Below are positions 1 to 8,885 of a DNA stretch of 44,101 bases, in pieces; positions within the stretch are counted from its first letter, which is position 1; the number at the start of each line of letters is the position of its first letter. The stretch is from Gemmatimonadota bacterium (GTDB lineage: Bacteria > Gemmatimonadota > Gemmatimonadetes > Gemmatimonadales > GWC2-71-9). The translations under genes and the position numbers were made by a program. The stretch lies in NCBI GenBank assembly GCA_025358055.1, contig JANYKV010000009.1, positions 1 through 44,101 on the forward strand. The letters run 5' to 3'. A model generated the notes under the pieces. It was not told the origin of the DNA. It saw only the letters and a program-made list of their open reading frames with translations, and did no database searches.

Positions 1-80
1 CCGCGGCTAGCAAGTACTTCGGCCAGCGCGGCACCGATTCCGCCGCTCGCGCCGGTGATCACCACGATTTTATCCGGCAT
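1..80 (-). CDS. Short-chain dehydrogenase/reductase, N-terminal fragment (cut by window start)
   Basis: The reverse strand opens with ATG at 80 and reads MPDKIVVITGASGGIGAALA, which carries the TGxxxGIG dinucleotide-binding motif at the start of the Rossmann fold in classical short-chain dehydrogenases. Only the first 26 residues lie in the window, so the catalytic Ser-Tyr-Lys residues and the substrate cannot be judged. The family reduces or oxidises small alcohols, ketones or sugars with NAD(P)H in the cytoplasm. The family call is firm because the motif and its distance from the Met are canonical; the exact role is unknown. The gene faces away from the DinB-like gene, and the roughly 260 bases between them probably hold both promoters. 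Confidence 0.85.
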   Translation of the reverse strand, partial: MPDKIVVITGASGGIGAALAEVLASR

Positions 81-342
81 GTGAAGTCCTATACCAACGG
101 GTGAGCGATACGCGGTTTGACCGTGGGCGCCGATCCGAATCTATGATAGCCGATCCGGGCGGGTTCTGAGCAGATATTGACAATCTTGCGTCAATCTCAT
201 CTCCAATCTCGTCAATGCCTACGTCCTCAGATACCGCATCCCCCCATCGGGTTCCTTCGCAATGAAAAACCGGTGCGCCTTTGCCTCGCCGATACTACCT
301 CCCCCCGCGGTCAGGAGTTTCTAGGCTTGACCCCAACATCCG
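81..342. promoter_or_regulatory. Divergent intergenic region with an inverted repeat ATTGAC-N8-GTCAAT
   Basis: This stretch separates the minus-strand dehydrogenase from the plus-strand DinB-like gene. The only clear structure is an inverted repeat: ATTGAC at 176-181 and GTCAAT at 190-195, separated by 8 bases, which has the size and symmetry of a dimeric regulator site. No matching -10 box was found at the correct distance from the TTGACA inside the left arm. The regulator is unknown, and a 6-base arm can arise by chance. Confidence 0.3.
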
Positions 343-981
343 GTGGGTGAGGAGCAGAGGTTGGCCGACTACAGGCCGGCCGATGCGCTATTTTGCATGT
401 TCGAGTCCATCACCTCTGGAGCTTTCGTGTCCGAACTCGTCTATCGTGCCGTCGAGGCCAAAGCACAGGCTGGGGCCTACACGGCTGCTCTCCTCTCGGC
501 CCTTGGCTCCCGTGAGCCGATCGATGTGATGCGAGAAACACCTGCTATCCTCCGTGGTGGTGTTCTCGGCCTCACTTCGACGCAGCTGGGCACGCCCGAA
601 GCGCCTGCGAAATGGAGCATCGTACAGCTACTTCAGCACCTCGCTGATTCCGACCTGGTCAACGCCTATCGCTTTCGGATGGTGCTCGCGCAGGATCGAG
701 CGCCACTGATTGGGTATGACCAGGACTATTGGGCCGAGCATCTTCATGCTGGGGACACGGATGCGGGGGAACTTCTCACGCGAATTGAAGTGTTGCGCCG
801 AAGCACCGTCCGCCTTCTAACCGCCGCGCGGCCGGCCGATCTCCAGCGGGTGGGGATGCACGCGGAGCGTGGCGAGGAGAGCATTCCTCTGATGATGCGT
901 CTCTTCGCTGGCCATGACATTGTGCATCGGCGCCAGCTCGCTCGCATCCGGCTAGTACTCGGTGTCGAAGCATCCATCTGA
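343..981 (+). CDS. DinB-like (DinB_2 superfamily) protein
   Basis: The C-terminal two thirds look like a DinB/YfiT-type four-helix bundle: a KWSIVQLLQHLADSD segment supplies the first conserved His, and GHDIVHRRQLARIR near the C-terminus supplies the last conserved His pair. These proteins usually bind a divalent metal, and many use low-molecular-weight thiols, but the substrate is not predictable here. The start is uncertain. GTG at 343 gives 212 residues; ATG at 397 and a TTG at 361 (with GAGGAG upstream) are alternatives, and DinB_2 proteins often begin near the MRETPAIL segment. There is no signal peptide, so the protein is probably cytoplasmic. It ends 61 bases before the amidohydrolase start and could be co-transcribed with it. 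Confidence 0.75.
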   Translation: MGEEQRLADYRPADALFCMFESITSGAFVSELVYRAVEAKAQAGAYTAALLSALGSREPIDVMRETPAILRGGVLGLTSTQLGTPEAPAKWSIVQLLQHLADSDLVNAYRFRMVLAQDRAPLIGYDQDYWAEHLHAGDTDAGELLTRIEVLRRSTVRLLTAARPADLQRVGMHAERGEESIPLMMRLFAGHDIVHRRQLARIRLVLGVEASI

Positions 982-1042
982 TCTCGCGAGTGAACTGATC
1001 AGGGTGACCCATTGATTTCTTCGGTTCTGGGAGGACTCGTTC

Positions 1043-2878
1043 ATGCCCCGTCTCGACGCCCTTTCCTTGATCGCAGTGCTGCTCTTCTCAATGCTTTCCG
1101 CGCCGATGGCGCTCGGGGCCCAGGCCGCGGGCGCGGCCGACGAGCGTTTTGTCATTCGGGGCGCCCGGGTGTTCGATGGCGAGCGCTCCCGCGGCGCGAT
1201 GGACGTACTGGTACGGGACGGTCGCATTGCCGCGCTGGGCATCGGGCTCCAGGTGCCTTCGGGGACGATGGAGGTGGACGGACGCGGCAAGACGCTACTG
1301 CCGGGACTGATCGACTCGCACACTCACGTATATGGCGACGCGCTCCGCACCGCGCTGGCATTTGGCGTGACGACCGAGTTGGACCAATTCACGGATGTCG
1401 CGATGGCGCGGAGCGTCAAAGAGCGCCAAGCCAAGGGAGGGTTGGCTGACGTCGCTGATCTTTTCTCGGCCGGCACGCTCGTTACGTCGCCCAAGGGACA
1501 CGGAACTGAATACGGTATGGTCATTCCGACCATCTCTACGCCTCAGGAGGCGCAGCCATTTGTGGACGCGCGCCTTGCGGAGGGGTCAGAGTGGATCAAG
1601 ATCGTGTATGACAACGGACGCGCGTACGGATTGACCATTCCGACGATCGATCGCGCCACGCTCAAAGCGGTGGTCGATGCGGCGCATGCGCGGGGCAAGC
1701 TGGCGGTGGTGCACATTGGCGACCAGCAGGCCGCTCGCGAGGCCATCGAAGCCGGGGCGGACGGTCTGGTGCACCTGTTCGTGGACCGAGCGCCCGACGC
1801 GGATTTGGCGCAACTGGTCGGGCGCCATCATGCGTTCGTCATTCCCACATTGACTGTGAGTGAAAGCGTGACGGGTTCCGCGAGCGGTACTTCGCTCGTG
1901 GCGGACGCCGCGCTCGCTCGCTGGATCGATCCGGCGGCCGCGGCCAACCTGCAGCGGGGGTTTTCCAAGCGGCCCGGGAGCATGGCGCGCTATGCCTTCA
2001 CCGAAGATGCGACGCTCGCCCTCCACGCCGCACGGGTCCCCTTACTGGCCGGCACCGACGCTCCCAATCCGGGCACCTGGCAAGGAGTGAGCATGCATCG
2101 AGAGTTGGAGTTGTTAGTCCATGCGGGGCTGACGCCAATCGAGGCATTGACGGCCGCCACTAGCGCGCCGGCAAAATACTTTCGTCTGACCGATCGGGGA
2201 CGCATCGCACCCGGATTGCGCGCGGACTTGTTGCTCGTGAGCGGCGATCCGGTTGCCAACATCCTTGCCACGCGCGAGGTCGTGTCCGTGTGGAAGCGCG
2301 GCGTACGGATGGATCGCGACGCTTATCGAATTTGGGTGTCCCAACAACGAGCGAGCACGACCGAAGCACCCCGTGAGGCCCAAGACGGCTTGGTGAGCGA
2401 TTTCGAACAAGATCAGCCCATGGCCCGCCTGGGCTCGGGGTGGGTCGTCACAACGGATCAGTTCATCGGCGGAAAATCGGTTGGAACCATCCGTGTTGCC
2501 CCGGATGGCGCGGCGGGCAGCGCTAAGTCCCTGCTCGTGGAAGGGACGGTGAACGCCGGCAGCATAGCGACCTGGTCGGGCGCGATGCTCCTGACCGGCA
2601 AGACGCCCATGCAGCCAGCCGATTTTTCCGCTCGAAAGACACTTCGATTTTGGGCCCGTGGCGACGGAAAGACGTATTCGGTGATGTTGTTTTCACAGCG
2701 TCATGGTCCGCAACCGATGACGCGCACCTTTACAGCCGGAGCGGAGTGGAAGGAATTCGTCTTCGCGTTGGCCGATTTCGATGGGTTCGACGGCAAGGAT
2801 CTGCAAGGCCTCGCTTTCACCTCGGCGTCGGCGCCGGGGAGCTTCGAGTTCCGGTTGGATGACGTGCGGCTGAAGTAG
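1043..2878 (+). CDS. Secreted amidohydrolase with C-terminal CIA30-like domain
   Basis: ATG at 1043 follows a strong GGGAGGA site at 1028-1034. Residues 1-30 form a signal peptide ending near ALGAQA. Residues about 35-430 are a metal-dependent amidohydrolase of the imidazolonepropionase/prolidase-like type: LLPGLIDSHTHVYG gives the HxH metal pair, WIKIVYDNG the position of the bridging Lys, VVHIG and LVHLF later His ligands, and LLAGTDAPNPG the catalytic Asp. Residues about 450-611 look like a CIA30/carbohydrate-binding-type beta sandwich, ending FEFRLDDVRLK. The family hydrolyses amide or ester bonds, often in cyclic imides or C-terminal dipeptides; the natural substrate is unknown. Export suggests periplasmic action. 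The fused C-terminal domain may help the enzyme bind a polymer or surface (inference). Confidence 0.88.
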   Translation: MPRLDALSLIAVLLFSMLSAPMALGAQAAGAADERFVIRGARVFDGERSRGAMDVLVRDGRIAALGIGLQVPSGTMEVDGRGKTLLPGLIDSHTHVYGDALRTALAFGVTTELDQFTDVAMARSVKERQAKGGLADVADLFSAGTLVTSPKGHGTEYGMVIPTISTPQEAQPFVDARLAEGSEWIKIVYDNGRAYGLTIPTIDRATLKAVVDAAHARGKLAVVHIGDQQAAREAIEAGADGLVHLFVDRAPDADLAQLVGRHHAFVIPTLTVSESVTGSASGTSLVADAALARWIDPAAAANLQRGFSKRPGSMARYAFTEDATLALHAARVPLLAGTDAPNPGTWQGVSMHRELELLVHAGLTPIEALTAATSAPAKYFRLTDRGRIAPGLRADLLLVSGDPVANILATREVVSVWKRGVRMDRDAYRIWVSQQRASTTEAPREAQDGLVSDFEQDQPMARLGSGWVVTTDQFIGGKSVGTIRVAPDGAAGSAKSLLVEGTVNAGSIATWSGAMLLTGKTPMQPADFSARKTLRFWARGDGKTYSVMLFSQRHGPQPMTRTFTAGAEWKEFVFALADFDGFDGKDLQGLAFTSASAPGSFEFRLDDVRLK

Positions 2879-2984
2879 CCTCAATTCATGGCCTCCGCCT
2901 CCTGGGTACGGGGTGGTCGGGTCCGCAGCCGTTTCGTCGAAACTCGGCCCCTCGCCCGACAAGGCGAAGTCGTGCGGCAGCCGC

Positions 2985-3545
2985 CTACTCCGGTTCGAAC
3001 GCCCGCTGGAGCAGCATCCGCGCCTTGCGCCAATCCCGTTGCACCGTGCGATCCGACACACCGCGAAGGGCGCCGATTTCGACGAATGAGAACCCGCAGA
3101 AGAAATGGAGATCTACGATCTGCGCCAGATCCGGGTCGATTGCCGACAGCTCCTCGAGACCGTGGCCCAGGCGTTCGATATTCTTGTCCGATCCGTGGGC
3201 CGCCCGACCCGGCTCCTCGTCCCCAATCCGGGTGATCTCGAAATCACCGCCTCGCTTCTTGGCACCGCGCGCCCGGGCATAATCGACGATCAGCCCCCTC
3301 ATGGCCTTCGAGGCGTACGCCAGGAACCGGGACCGGTCCGGGAACGCAGCAGGTTCCCGTTTGGAGAGCGCGAGATACGCCTCATGAAGGAGGGTTGTCG
3401 TACCGAGCGTGAGCTGGCCGCCTCGCTTGCGTAGCTGGTGTTCGGCCAATTGATGGAGCTCATCGTACAATGCCGCGAAGAGCTGCTTCGACGCGGATGG
3501 GTCACCACGCTCCGTGGCCTGCAATAGGTCGCTGAGTGTCGTCAT
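2985..3545 (-). CDS. ECF-type RNA polymerase sigma factor (Sigma70_ECF/TIGR02999 type)
   Basis: The protein, from ATG at 3545, has 186 residues and begins MTTLSDLLQATERGD. An AGAGGG site lies upstream on the minus strand. It shows the conserved order of this family: LYDELHQLAEHQLRK in region 2, TTLLHEAYLAL, FLAYASKAMRGLIVDYARAR in the linker, and a region 4 helix-turn-helix in SFVEIGALRGVSDRTVQRDW. The role is promoter selection for RNA polymerase. In Acidobacteria, Planctomycetes and Gemmatimonadota such sigma factors are often beside Ser/Thr kinases instead of classic anti-sigma factors; neither is present here. The divergent neighbour is a broken FecA-like receptor, so a lost receptor/sigma partnership is possible but unproven. 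Confidence 0.93.
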   Translation of the reverse strand: MTTLSDLLQATERGDPSASKQLFAALYDELHQLAEHQLRKRGGQLTLGTTTLLHEAYLALSKREPAAFPDRSRFLAYASKAMRGLIVDYARARGAKKRGGDFEITRIGDEEPGRAAHGSDKNIERLGHGLEELSAIDPDLAQIVDLHFFCGFSFVEIGALRGVSDRTVQRDWRKARMLLQRAFEPE

Positions 3546-3907
3546 GAATGTCCCTCTCAGGTAGACGTGGTGCTCCGGCGAGCCAGTCCAGCTGTTTCTT
3601 GACGCCCCGCGCAGGTCCTGCGACTCTGGACCGGGCCATCCCACAATTCGGGGAACTTATCCTCAGCGAACCAGGGAATAACCGCCGGCCTTGCGCCTGT
3701 GGGCCAAATCATCCGATCCGTTGCGGAGAGATCCGGACCCACAGGCAGGGAGGACAAGGAAGGGCTATGGCCTGTGAGATAATTCCGATACATTCACTCC
3801 CCATTAGAGTTGGCGACTCACGCTCTTCTCATTCACTCCTTTTTGCCCCGAGATCACCCTCGGGGCATATCGGCACAAATGTCACGCCCCTGTGGAGAGT
3901 TAACCAG
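3546..3907. promoter_or_regulatory. Intergenic region between sigma factor and TonB receptor pseudogene, with two hairpins
   Basis: The 362 bases hold no convincing gene. Two inverted repeats stand out. CCTGTGGG at 3696-3703 pairs exactly with CCCACAGG at 3738-3745 across a 34-base loop that itself contains a small TCCG/CGGA stem. TGCCCCGAG at 3844-3852 pairs perfectly over 9 bases with CTCGGGGCA at 3859-3867 around a 6-base loop. The second is 41 bases before the receptor start. It lacks a following T-run on the plus strand and does not look like a standard terminator; an operator or a structured leader of the former receptor gene is possible. Confidence 0.45.
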
Positions 3908-5864
3908 ATGGCAGCTCGGCCTCGCGTTGGACCACTCATGACCCTCTTCTCTCTCCTGTCGACCAACTTCGTTGCCGCCCAAACGCCGGTCGGGGATATC
4001 CGGGGGCAGGTTCGCTCAAGCGCCAATCTCTCGGTGTGAGATCTGGTGGTTCGTCTCGACCGCACGTCCTTTCGCACCGTTACAGACACGCTCGGGCGGT
4101 TCACCTTCGCGCGGCTGCGCGGGTTGACCCCGACGCAATCCGTGGAAATGAATTCCCGGCAAAAACGGGGTCGACATCGCGGCGAATCTCTATGGCTATC
4201 CGGAAACCTACTATACCCCACCGATGGAGGCGGTCGAGCGGATTGAGGTGGTTCGCGGCGCGGCTTCGTTGCAATATGGACCGCAGTTTGGGGGCACCGT
4301 GAACTACGTCCTGCCCGGCGGCGCAGTGCATACCGGGCCGACTATCGCCGCGCGCGAAACCGTCGGCAGCGATGGTTTGCGCAATACCTTCGGAGCGGTG
4401 CGCGGCGGGCTCGCTCGGCTCACCTACTCCGGGTTCGCACAGTCCCGAAGCAGCAACGGCTGGCGTCCCAACTCTGACCTCTGGCAAGCGTCCGGGTGAG
4501 CCTCGCTCGGGTACGCTGTGTCGGATCGAGTGCAGGTGGCCCTCGAATATTCGATGTTGCGCAACAGCATCCATATGCCGGGCGGGGAAACCGATGCCGA
4601 GTTTGCGAACGACAGCCGGCAGTCGTTTCGGGCCCGCAATTGGCTGGCGAGTCCGTGGAACATCCAGGCCGGACGGGTGGACTGGAAGCTTAGCCCCTCC
4701 ACCTCTCTCACGACCTCACTCTCGTACCTCTTTAGCCAACGCTATCTAGTGTGGAAGAACGAGGACGGCGGAGCGGAGGATCCTGACGCCATCGATCCAC
4801 TGACCCACGCGTTTGTTCCCCGTGAGGTGCAAAAGGAGTCCTTCCACAATGCCACGGCGGAGAGTCGTCTGGTGACGACGCATCGCATCGGCAACGTACC
4901 AGGGACGGTGGCTATGGGCATCCGTCTTTTCAGTGGCGAGATGCTGCGCCTGGGCGGCGGCCATGGGACGACGGGCGCGGACTTTGACACGACCACAGCT
5001 GTGGGGGTGCCGTTTGGCTCCAACCTCCGCTTTACGACCGCCAGCGCAGCTGTATTCCTTCAGGACGCGTTGCGGCTCACCGACCACGTCACGATCACGC
5101 CGGGCGTACGGTTCGAATACGTACGTTCCTCCGCAACCGGGTATACGGACACCGCCTCATGCTTTCTTCCTCGGACCTTCTTGTATCCGCTCCTTGGCGT
5201 CGGGTTCGAATACGGGAAGCCCGGCGCCGCGCAGTTCTATGGCAACATCTCCCAGGCCTACCGCCCCGTCCTGTACGAGTCGCTGACCCCCTTCGCCAGT
5301 GCGGCACGCGTCGACCCGAGCCTCCAGTCCGCGCGCGGCTTCAACGCGGATCTTGGGGTGCGAGGCTCCGTGGGTGGCGCCCTCCGGTATGACCTCGGCG
5401 CGTGCAACCTCCGGTATGGGAACCGGATCGGGACCGTGTCGGGCACCGACCCCGACGGCACGCCCTTCGCTGCCATCGCGAACGTCGGAACCAGCGTACA
5501 CGCAGGACTCGAGGGCTATGCTGAGGCCAATCTGTCGTCGCTGCTCCGGGTGCCGCCCAAGGTGGGATCACTTGGGATCTTCACCTCACTGGCCTATGGG
5601 CATGCTCAATACGTCTCGGGAGCGTTTGCCGGGAATCAGGTCGAGCTAGCCCCCAACATCATTGCGCGCGTGGGAGCTACCTACACTCTGGGGCGACTGT
5701 CGAGCGCGTTGCAATGGGGTCACACTGCGCCGTCGTATGGGGACGCCAATACCTCGGTCGAGGGAGACGGTCTTGGGGCGGGGCTCATCCCCTCCTACAC
5801 GGTGGTCGATTGGTCCGGCAGCGCCTCAATCTCGAAGGTCCTGGGTCTCACATTCGGGATCAAC
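3908..5864 (+). pseudogene. FecA-like TonB-dependent outer-membrane receptor, degraded
   Basis: ATG at 3908 follows GGAGAG by 8 bases and opens a signal peptide ending NFVAAQ, then a carboxypeptidase-regulatory-like segment (VRLDRTSFRTVTDTLGRF). The plug follows (AANLYGYPETYYTPPMEAVE, then RIEVVRGAASLQYGPQFGG), then a long beta-barrel (FLQDALRLTDHVTITPGVRF, ISQAYRPVLYESLTP). The gene is broken at several points: TGA at 4037-4039; an apparent in-frame loss of the early plug around 4112-4123; an extra A in the A5 run at 4161-4165 that shifts the frame; TGA at 4497-4499; and loss of the last barrel strands at about 5862. The intact relative would import an iron chelate or similar ligand using TonB energy. 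The remaining 3' reading frame is still long, so decay looks recent. Confidence 0.9.
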
Positions 5865-6266
5865 CGCAAGCAAGACAAGAATCGAGCCGACCAGCGGCGG
5901 TATAGCGACCACCGCGGCGAGGTAGCGTCCGAAGGCGAGTGCAGCGAGCGCAATCGGGGCAGCGAATCCAACCGTCATCGATACCCAACCGCCCAGGAAC
6001 CCAATCAGCGGCGAATAGATCCGGCCTAGGTAGACGTACTCGCCGCCCGATTTCGGGAGTGCGGCACCAAGTTCGGCGCATGAGAGGTCACCCGAGAGCG
6101 CCACCAACCCACCCACCACCCACAAGGCGAGCAATGCGAATCTGGTATGAGTGCCCACCACCTGAAATCCGAGGCTGGTGAACACGCCGGTCCCGATCAT
6201 GTTCGCTACAATCACCGCGAACGCCGGGCTGAAACCAGCTTCTCGTCGCGGTTCACGGGTCGTCAC
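5865..6266 (-). pseudogene. Amino-acid permease (APC family), truncated to the N-terminal third
   Basis: Reading from GTG at 6266, the first 134 residues are a clear APC-superfamily transporter: [18 protein letters not shown] covers the conserved first helix with the GxG substrate-binding loop, followed by further membrane segments ([46 protein letters not shown]). Intact relatives have roughly 430-500 residues and about 12 helices. Here the homology stops at about 5862, where the sequence becomes the 3' end of the broken TonB receptor in the opposite orientation; the frame then runs on through unrelated codons to a stop at 5826. No Shine-Dalgarno site is obvious before the GTG. The remnant cannot form a working transporter. 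Confidence 0.85.
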
Positions 6267-6367
6267 GATTTTTGCTCATTGGTTATTGAATCTACCCTTG
6301 ATCTCCGTTGCTCCTGGTATCTCGTTAACTTCCTGGCTCCAGGGTCTTCCACACCTACGGTGGTCTC

Positions 6368-7120
6368 ATGATGCCCGGTTCGGTCGTCGGAGCGTTGGTC
6401 GTCTTCATCCTCGCGGCGCTGGAAATTCGGCGAAGGGCGAGCGTCGAAAAAAAGGTTCAGACGCTTGCTCGGCAGATCGAGAACCTCCGGATCTTTGCCG
6501 CCCGCAAGACGAAAAATCGTCTGGCTACCCCAACGGATATCTCGCTCGTACCCGACCCCGCCGTCTTTGCTGCGGCTGAGCGCGAGGCACTCGACGTCGG
6601 TCTCTCGATCCTTGGTGATCTCGTCGAGGAGCGGGCCGACGGCTCTCCCGTTGGTCTCACCCGCTGGTTTGCCGATCCAACTCGCCACATTTGTGGGTGG
6701 TTTTCGGTGATCAAACCGCAATCGTCTTCGGCCGCCACCCCGGCGATGATGTTCTTCTCCGAATCTGCCGCGGGGGAGTTCTATTTTACGGGGCGCGGGG
6801 ATCCGGGCCGATCGCTCGCACATCCGCCAGCACTTCACCGCCAAACGGTTGCCTGGGCGGATGGCATGGCGCGCGCACTCGACCGGCACCACGCCGCGCT
6901 GCCCAAAGTGGTCGATGGCGGGCTTTCCGAGCTCACAAAGGTGGAATCGCTCGACGCGGCGCGGGCGCTGCTCGATCGGCTTCGGGAGGGGACCTCCGCG
7001 TGGCGGGCCAAACAGAGCATGGATGCGCTCCTCGACCTAGATTTGCGTGCTGTTCTAAAGGAGCGGTTTGCGGACCTGGGTTCGCGCGTACTCAAGGAGA
7101 TGAAGCGTCGAGGGAAGTAA
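6368..7120 (+). CDS. Hypothetical membrane-anchored protein with coiled-coil segment
   Basis: I do not recognise this 250-residue protein. ATG at 6368 (or 6371) opens a hydrophobic segment VVGALVVFILAALEI at residues 5-20, followed by a charged helical stretch RRASVEKKVQTLARQIENL likely to form a short coiled coil. The rest is predicted soluble, contains a WFADPTRHICGWFSV segment and ends in a basic helix KEMKRRGK. The topology resembles a single-pass inner-membrane protein with a cytoplasmic domain. The stop at 7118-7120 lies 7 bases before the DUF885 gene, whose ribosome site (GAGGGAAG) lies inside this gene's end, so the two are probably co-transcribed. The amino-acid composition is plausible for a real protein. 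Confidence 0.65.
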   Translation: MMPGSVVGALVVFILAALEIRRRASVEKKVQTLARQIENLRIFAARKTKNRLATPTDISLVPDPAVFAAAEREALDVGLSILGDLVEERADGSPVGLTRWFADPTRHICGWFSVIKPQSSSAATPAMMFFSESAAGEFYFTGRGDPGRSLAHPPALHRQTVAWADGMARALDRHHAALPKVVDGGLSELTKVESLDAARALLDRLREGTSAWRAKQSMDALLDLDLRAVLKERFADLGSRVLKEMKRRGK

Positions 7121-7127
7121 CGCCTTC

Positions 7128-8825
7128 ATGACACGAGCCGACCACCTCTCCCCATCGCCGGTCTCTGATTGGCTAGAGCGATTCTTTGCGTCCTACTATG
7201 CGCATCGCCCGGTCAACGCCACCTTCATCGGCGTGCACGGTCACGATCATCAACTTCCTGACTTCTCCGATTCCGGGGCCGGCGATACTCTTGCGGATAT
7301 GCAGCACCTGCTCCGGGAATCATTGCAACTGGCGGAGGAACCGCGCTCGATATACGAACGGCTGGACCTGCGTTTGGCGCAGGGCTTCCTCCGAACCCAG
7401 ATCTGGGAATGCCAATCCGCCCATTTTCACCATGGCAACCCAAGCACCTACATCGGTGAAGCCGTGTTCGGGGCCATGTCGCTCTTCCTCACCAGGTTTG
7501 CTCCGCTGTCGGAATGCGTGGAGGCCGCAGCAGCGCGGATGGAAGGTGTCTCCGCTCTATTGGCTCAGGCGCAACGGAACGTGCGGCGCTCTCCGCTGCC
7601 ATGGACGGAGCGAGCCGTCCGCGAGTGTGTGGGGGCGCTGGCCTTCTTCACGGAAGGCGTCGACCTCCTCATCGCGGCCGATCCGAAGGTGGTTTCTCGT
7701 TTAAAGCCTGCCGCGGATAGGGCCGCTGTCGCGGTTGCTGCGTTCCGGCAATACCTGGAGACAGATCTCAGGCGGGCCACTGCCAGCACCTATGCTAGCG
7801 GTGAACAGGCATTGGTACTCTACTTCCGCGAAGGACATTGTCTCAACACCGGCGCAGAGTCGATTGCGGAATACGCGGAGGGCGAGCTGGGCGCAGCGAG
7901 CCGATATTTGCATGAACACGTGGCGGACTTTGGGGCGACCGATGTCTCGGGTGTGCTCGCCCGGTCGAGCGCCATACACCCGAGCGCGGGTCGATACTAC
8001 GGCCGATATCAGGAAGTCTGGGAGGAGGTCCGAGAGACAGCGGTGGCCAACGACCTCCTTACCTGGCCGGACGCTCCGATTCGTTATGCGCCACGGCCGC
8101 GGTGGGCGCGAAAGGCAGCTCCCCATCTCTACTTCCTGTTCTATCGGTCTCCCGCGGCCTTCAACCGCCCTGCGGTGCACGACTATTTCGTCACCCCCAT
8201 CGACTCCGACCTCCCACCGGAGGAGCAGAACCGACTACTCGCTCTCAACAACGACAGTGTCATCAAGCTCAATCATGTCATTCATCACGGAAGCATCGGT
8301 CATCACGTGCAGAATTGGCATGCATTTCGATCTCGGTCCCGCATCGGGCAGATCGCCGCGGTGGACTGCGCTTCACGAATCGCGATGTCGTGTGGCGGCA
8401 CGATGGCGGAAGGATGGGCCTGCTATGCGACGGATCTCATGAATGAAGTCGGCGCCCTCACGCCCCTCGAACAGTACGAGGAGTACCAGGCCCGGCGCCG
8501 GATGTGTGCGCGAGCGGTGGTTGATGTCCGGCTCCATTCCGGCCGGTACACGTTGGAGCAAGCGGCGGACTATTATGAACAACGTGTTGGGATGGATCAC
8601 GCAGCGGCTGAGAGCGAAGCCGTAAAGAACAGCATGTTTCCAGGGGCCGCCGTCATCTACTTGAGCGGACGAGATGGCATCCAACGCCTCCGGAAGGAGC
8701 TCTCGGCGACGCTGGGACCACGCTGGAGCCTTCGCGCGTTCCACGACGAGTTTCTCTCGTACGGCTCGATCCCCGTGGCCTTGATCAGTGACGAGATGAA
8801 AAGGAGGGCCGATGGTAGCCAGTAA
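7128..8825 (+). CDS. DUF885-family protein, variant metal motif
   Basis: The protein has 565 residues, starts at ATG 7128 after GAGGGAAG, and has the overall pattern of DUF885 proteins, which resemble zinc metallopeptidases. The N-terminus (SDWLERFFASYYAHRPVNAT) is the usual start of the family and has no signal peptide. The usual active-site stretch HExxPGHH is represented by residues 386-393, HHGSIGHH, so the catalytic Glu position carries His. The downstream element GGTMAEGWACYATDLMNEVG, which normally supplies a third metal-binding Glu, is retained. Activity is therefore uncertain: it may be a distinct subfamily with altered chemistry. It lies in the same direction as uup and a second, shorter DUF885-type gene with an intact HEGYPGH motif. 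Confidence 0.82.
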   Translation: MTRADHLSPSPVSDWLERFFASYYAHRPVNATFIGVHGHDHQLPDFSDSGAGDTLADMQHLLRESLQLAEEPRSIYERLDLRLAQGFLRTQIWECQSAHFHHGNPSTYIGEAVFGAMSLFLTRFAPLSECVEAAAARMEGVSALLAQAQRNVRRSPLPWTERAVRECVGALAFFTEGVDLLIAADPKVVSRLKPAADRAAVAVAAFRQYLETDLRRATASTYASGEQALVLYFREGHCLNTGAESIAEYAEGELGAASRYLHEHVADFGATDVSGVLARSSAIHPSAGRYYGRYQEVWEEVRETAVANDLLTWPDAPIRYAPRPRWARKAAPHLYFLFYRSPAAFNRPAVHDYFVTPIDSDLPPEEQNRLLALNNDSVIKLNHVIHHGSIGHHVQNWHAFRSRSRIGQIAAVDCASRIAMSCGGTMAEGWACYATDLMNEVGALTPLEQYEEYQARRRMCARAVVDVRLHSGRYTLEQAADYYEQRVGMDHAAAESEAVKNSMFPGAAVIYLSGRDGIQRLRKELSATLGPRWSLRAFHDEFLSYGSIPVALISDEMKRRADGSQ

Positions 8826-8885
8826 ACACCGACCGCGCGCCGCCCTGTCGACGCTGATTCTCATCGTGAGGGGCTGAGGAGCCTC

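Noticed and set aside
2985-3545. A FecIRA-type iron signalling system made of the sigma factor and the FecA-like receptor
   Set aside because: There is no FecR-like anti-sigma gene, the sigma factor is of the TIGR02999 type instead of the FecI type, and the receptor is broken; kept only as a remote possibility.
3908-5864. Programmed frameshift or stop-codon readthrough in the TonB receptor
   Set aside because: Two stops, an indel, an internal deletion and a lost 3' end together fit decay, not recoding.
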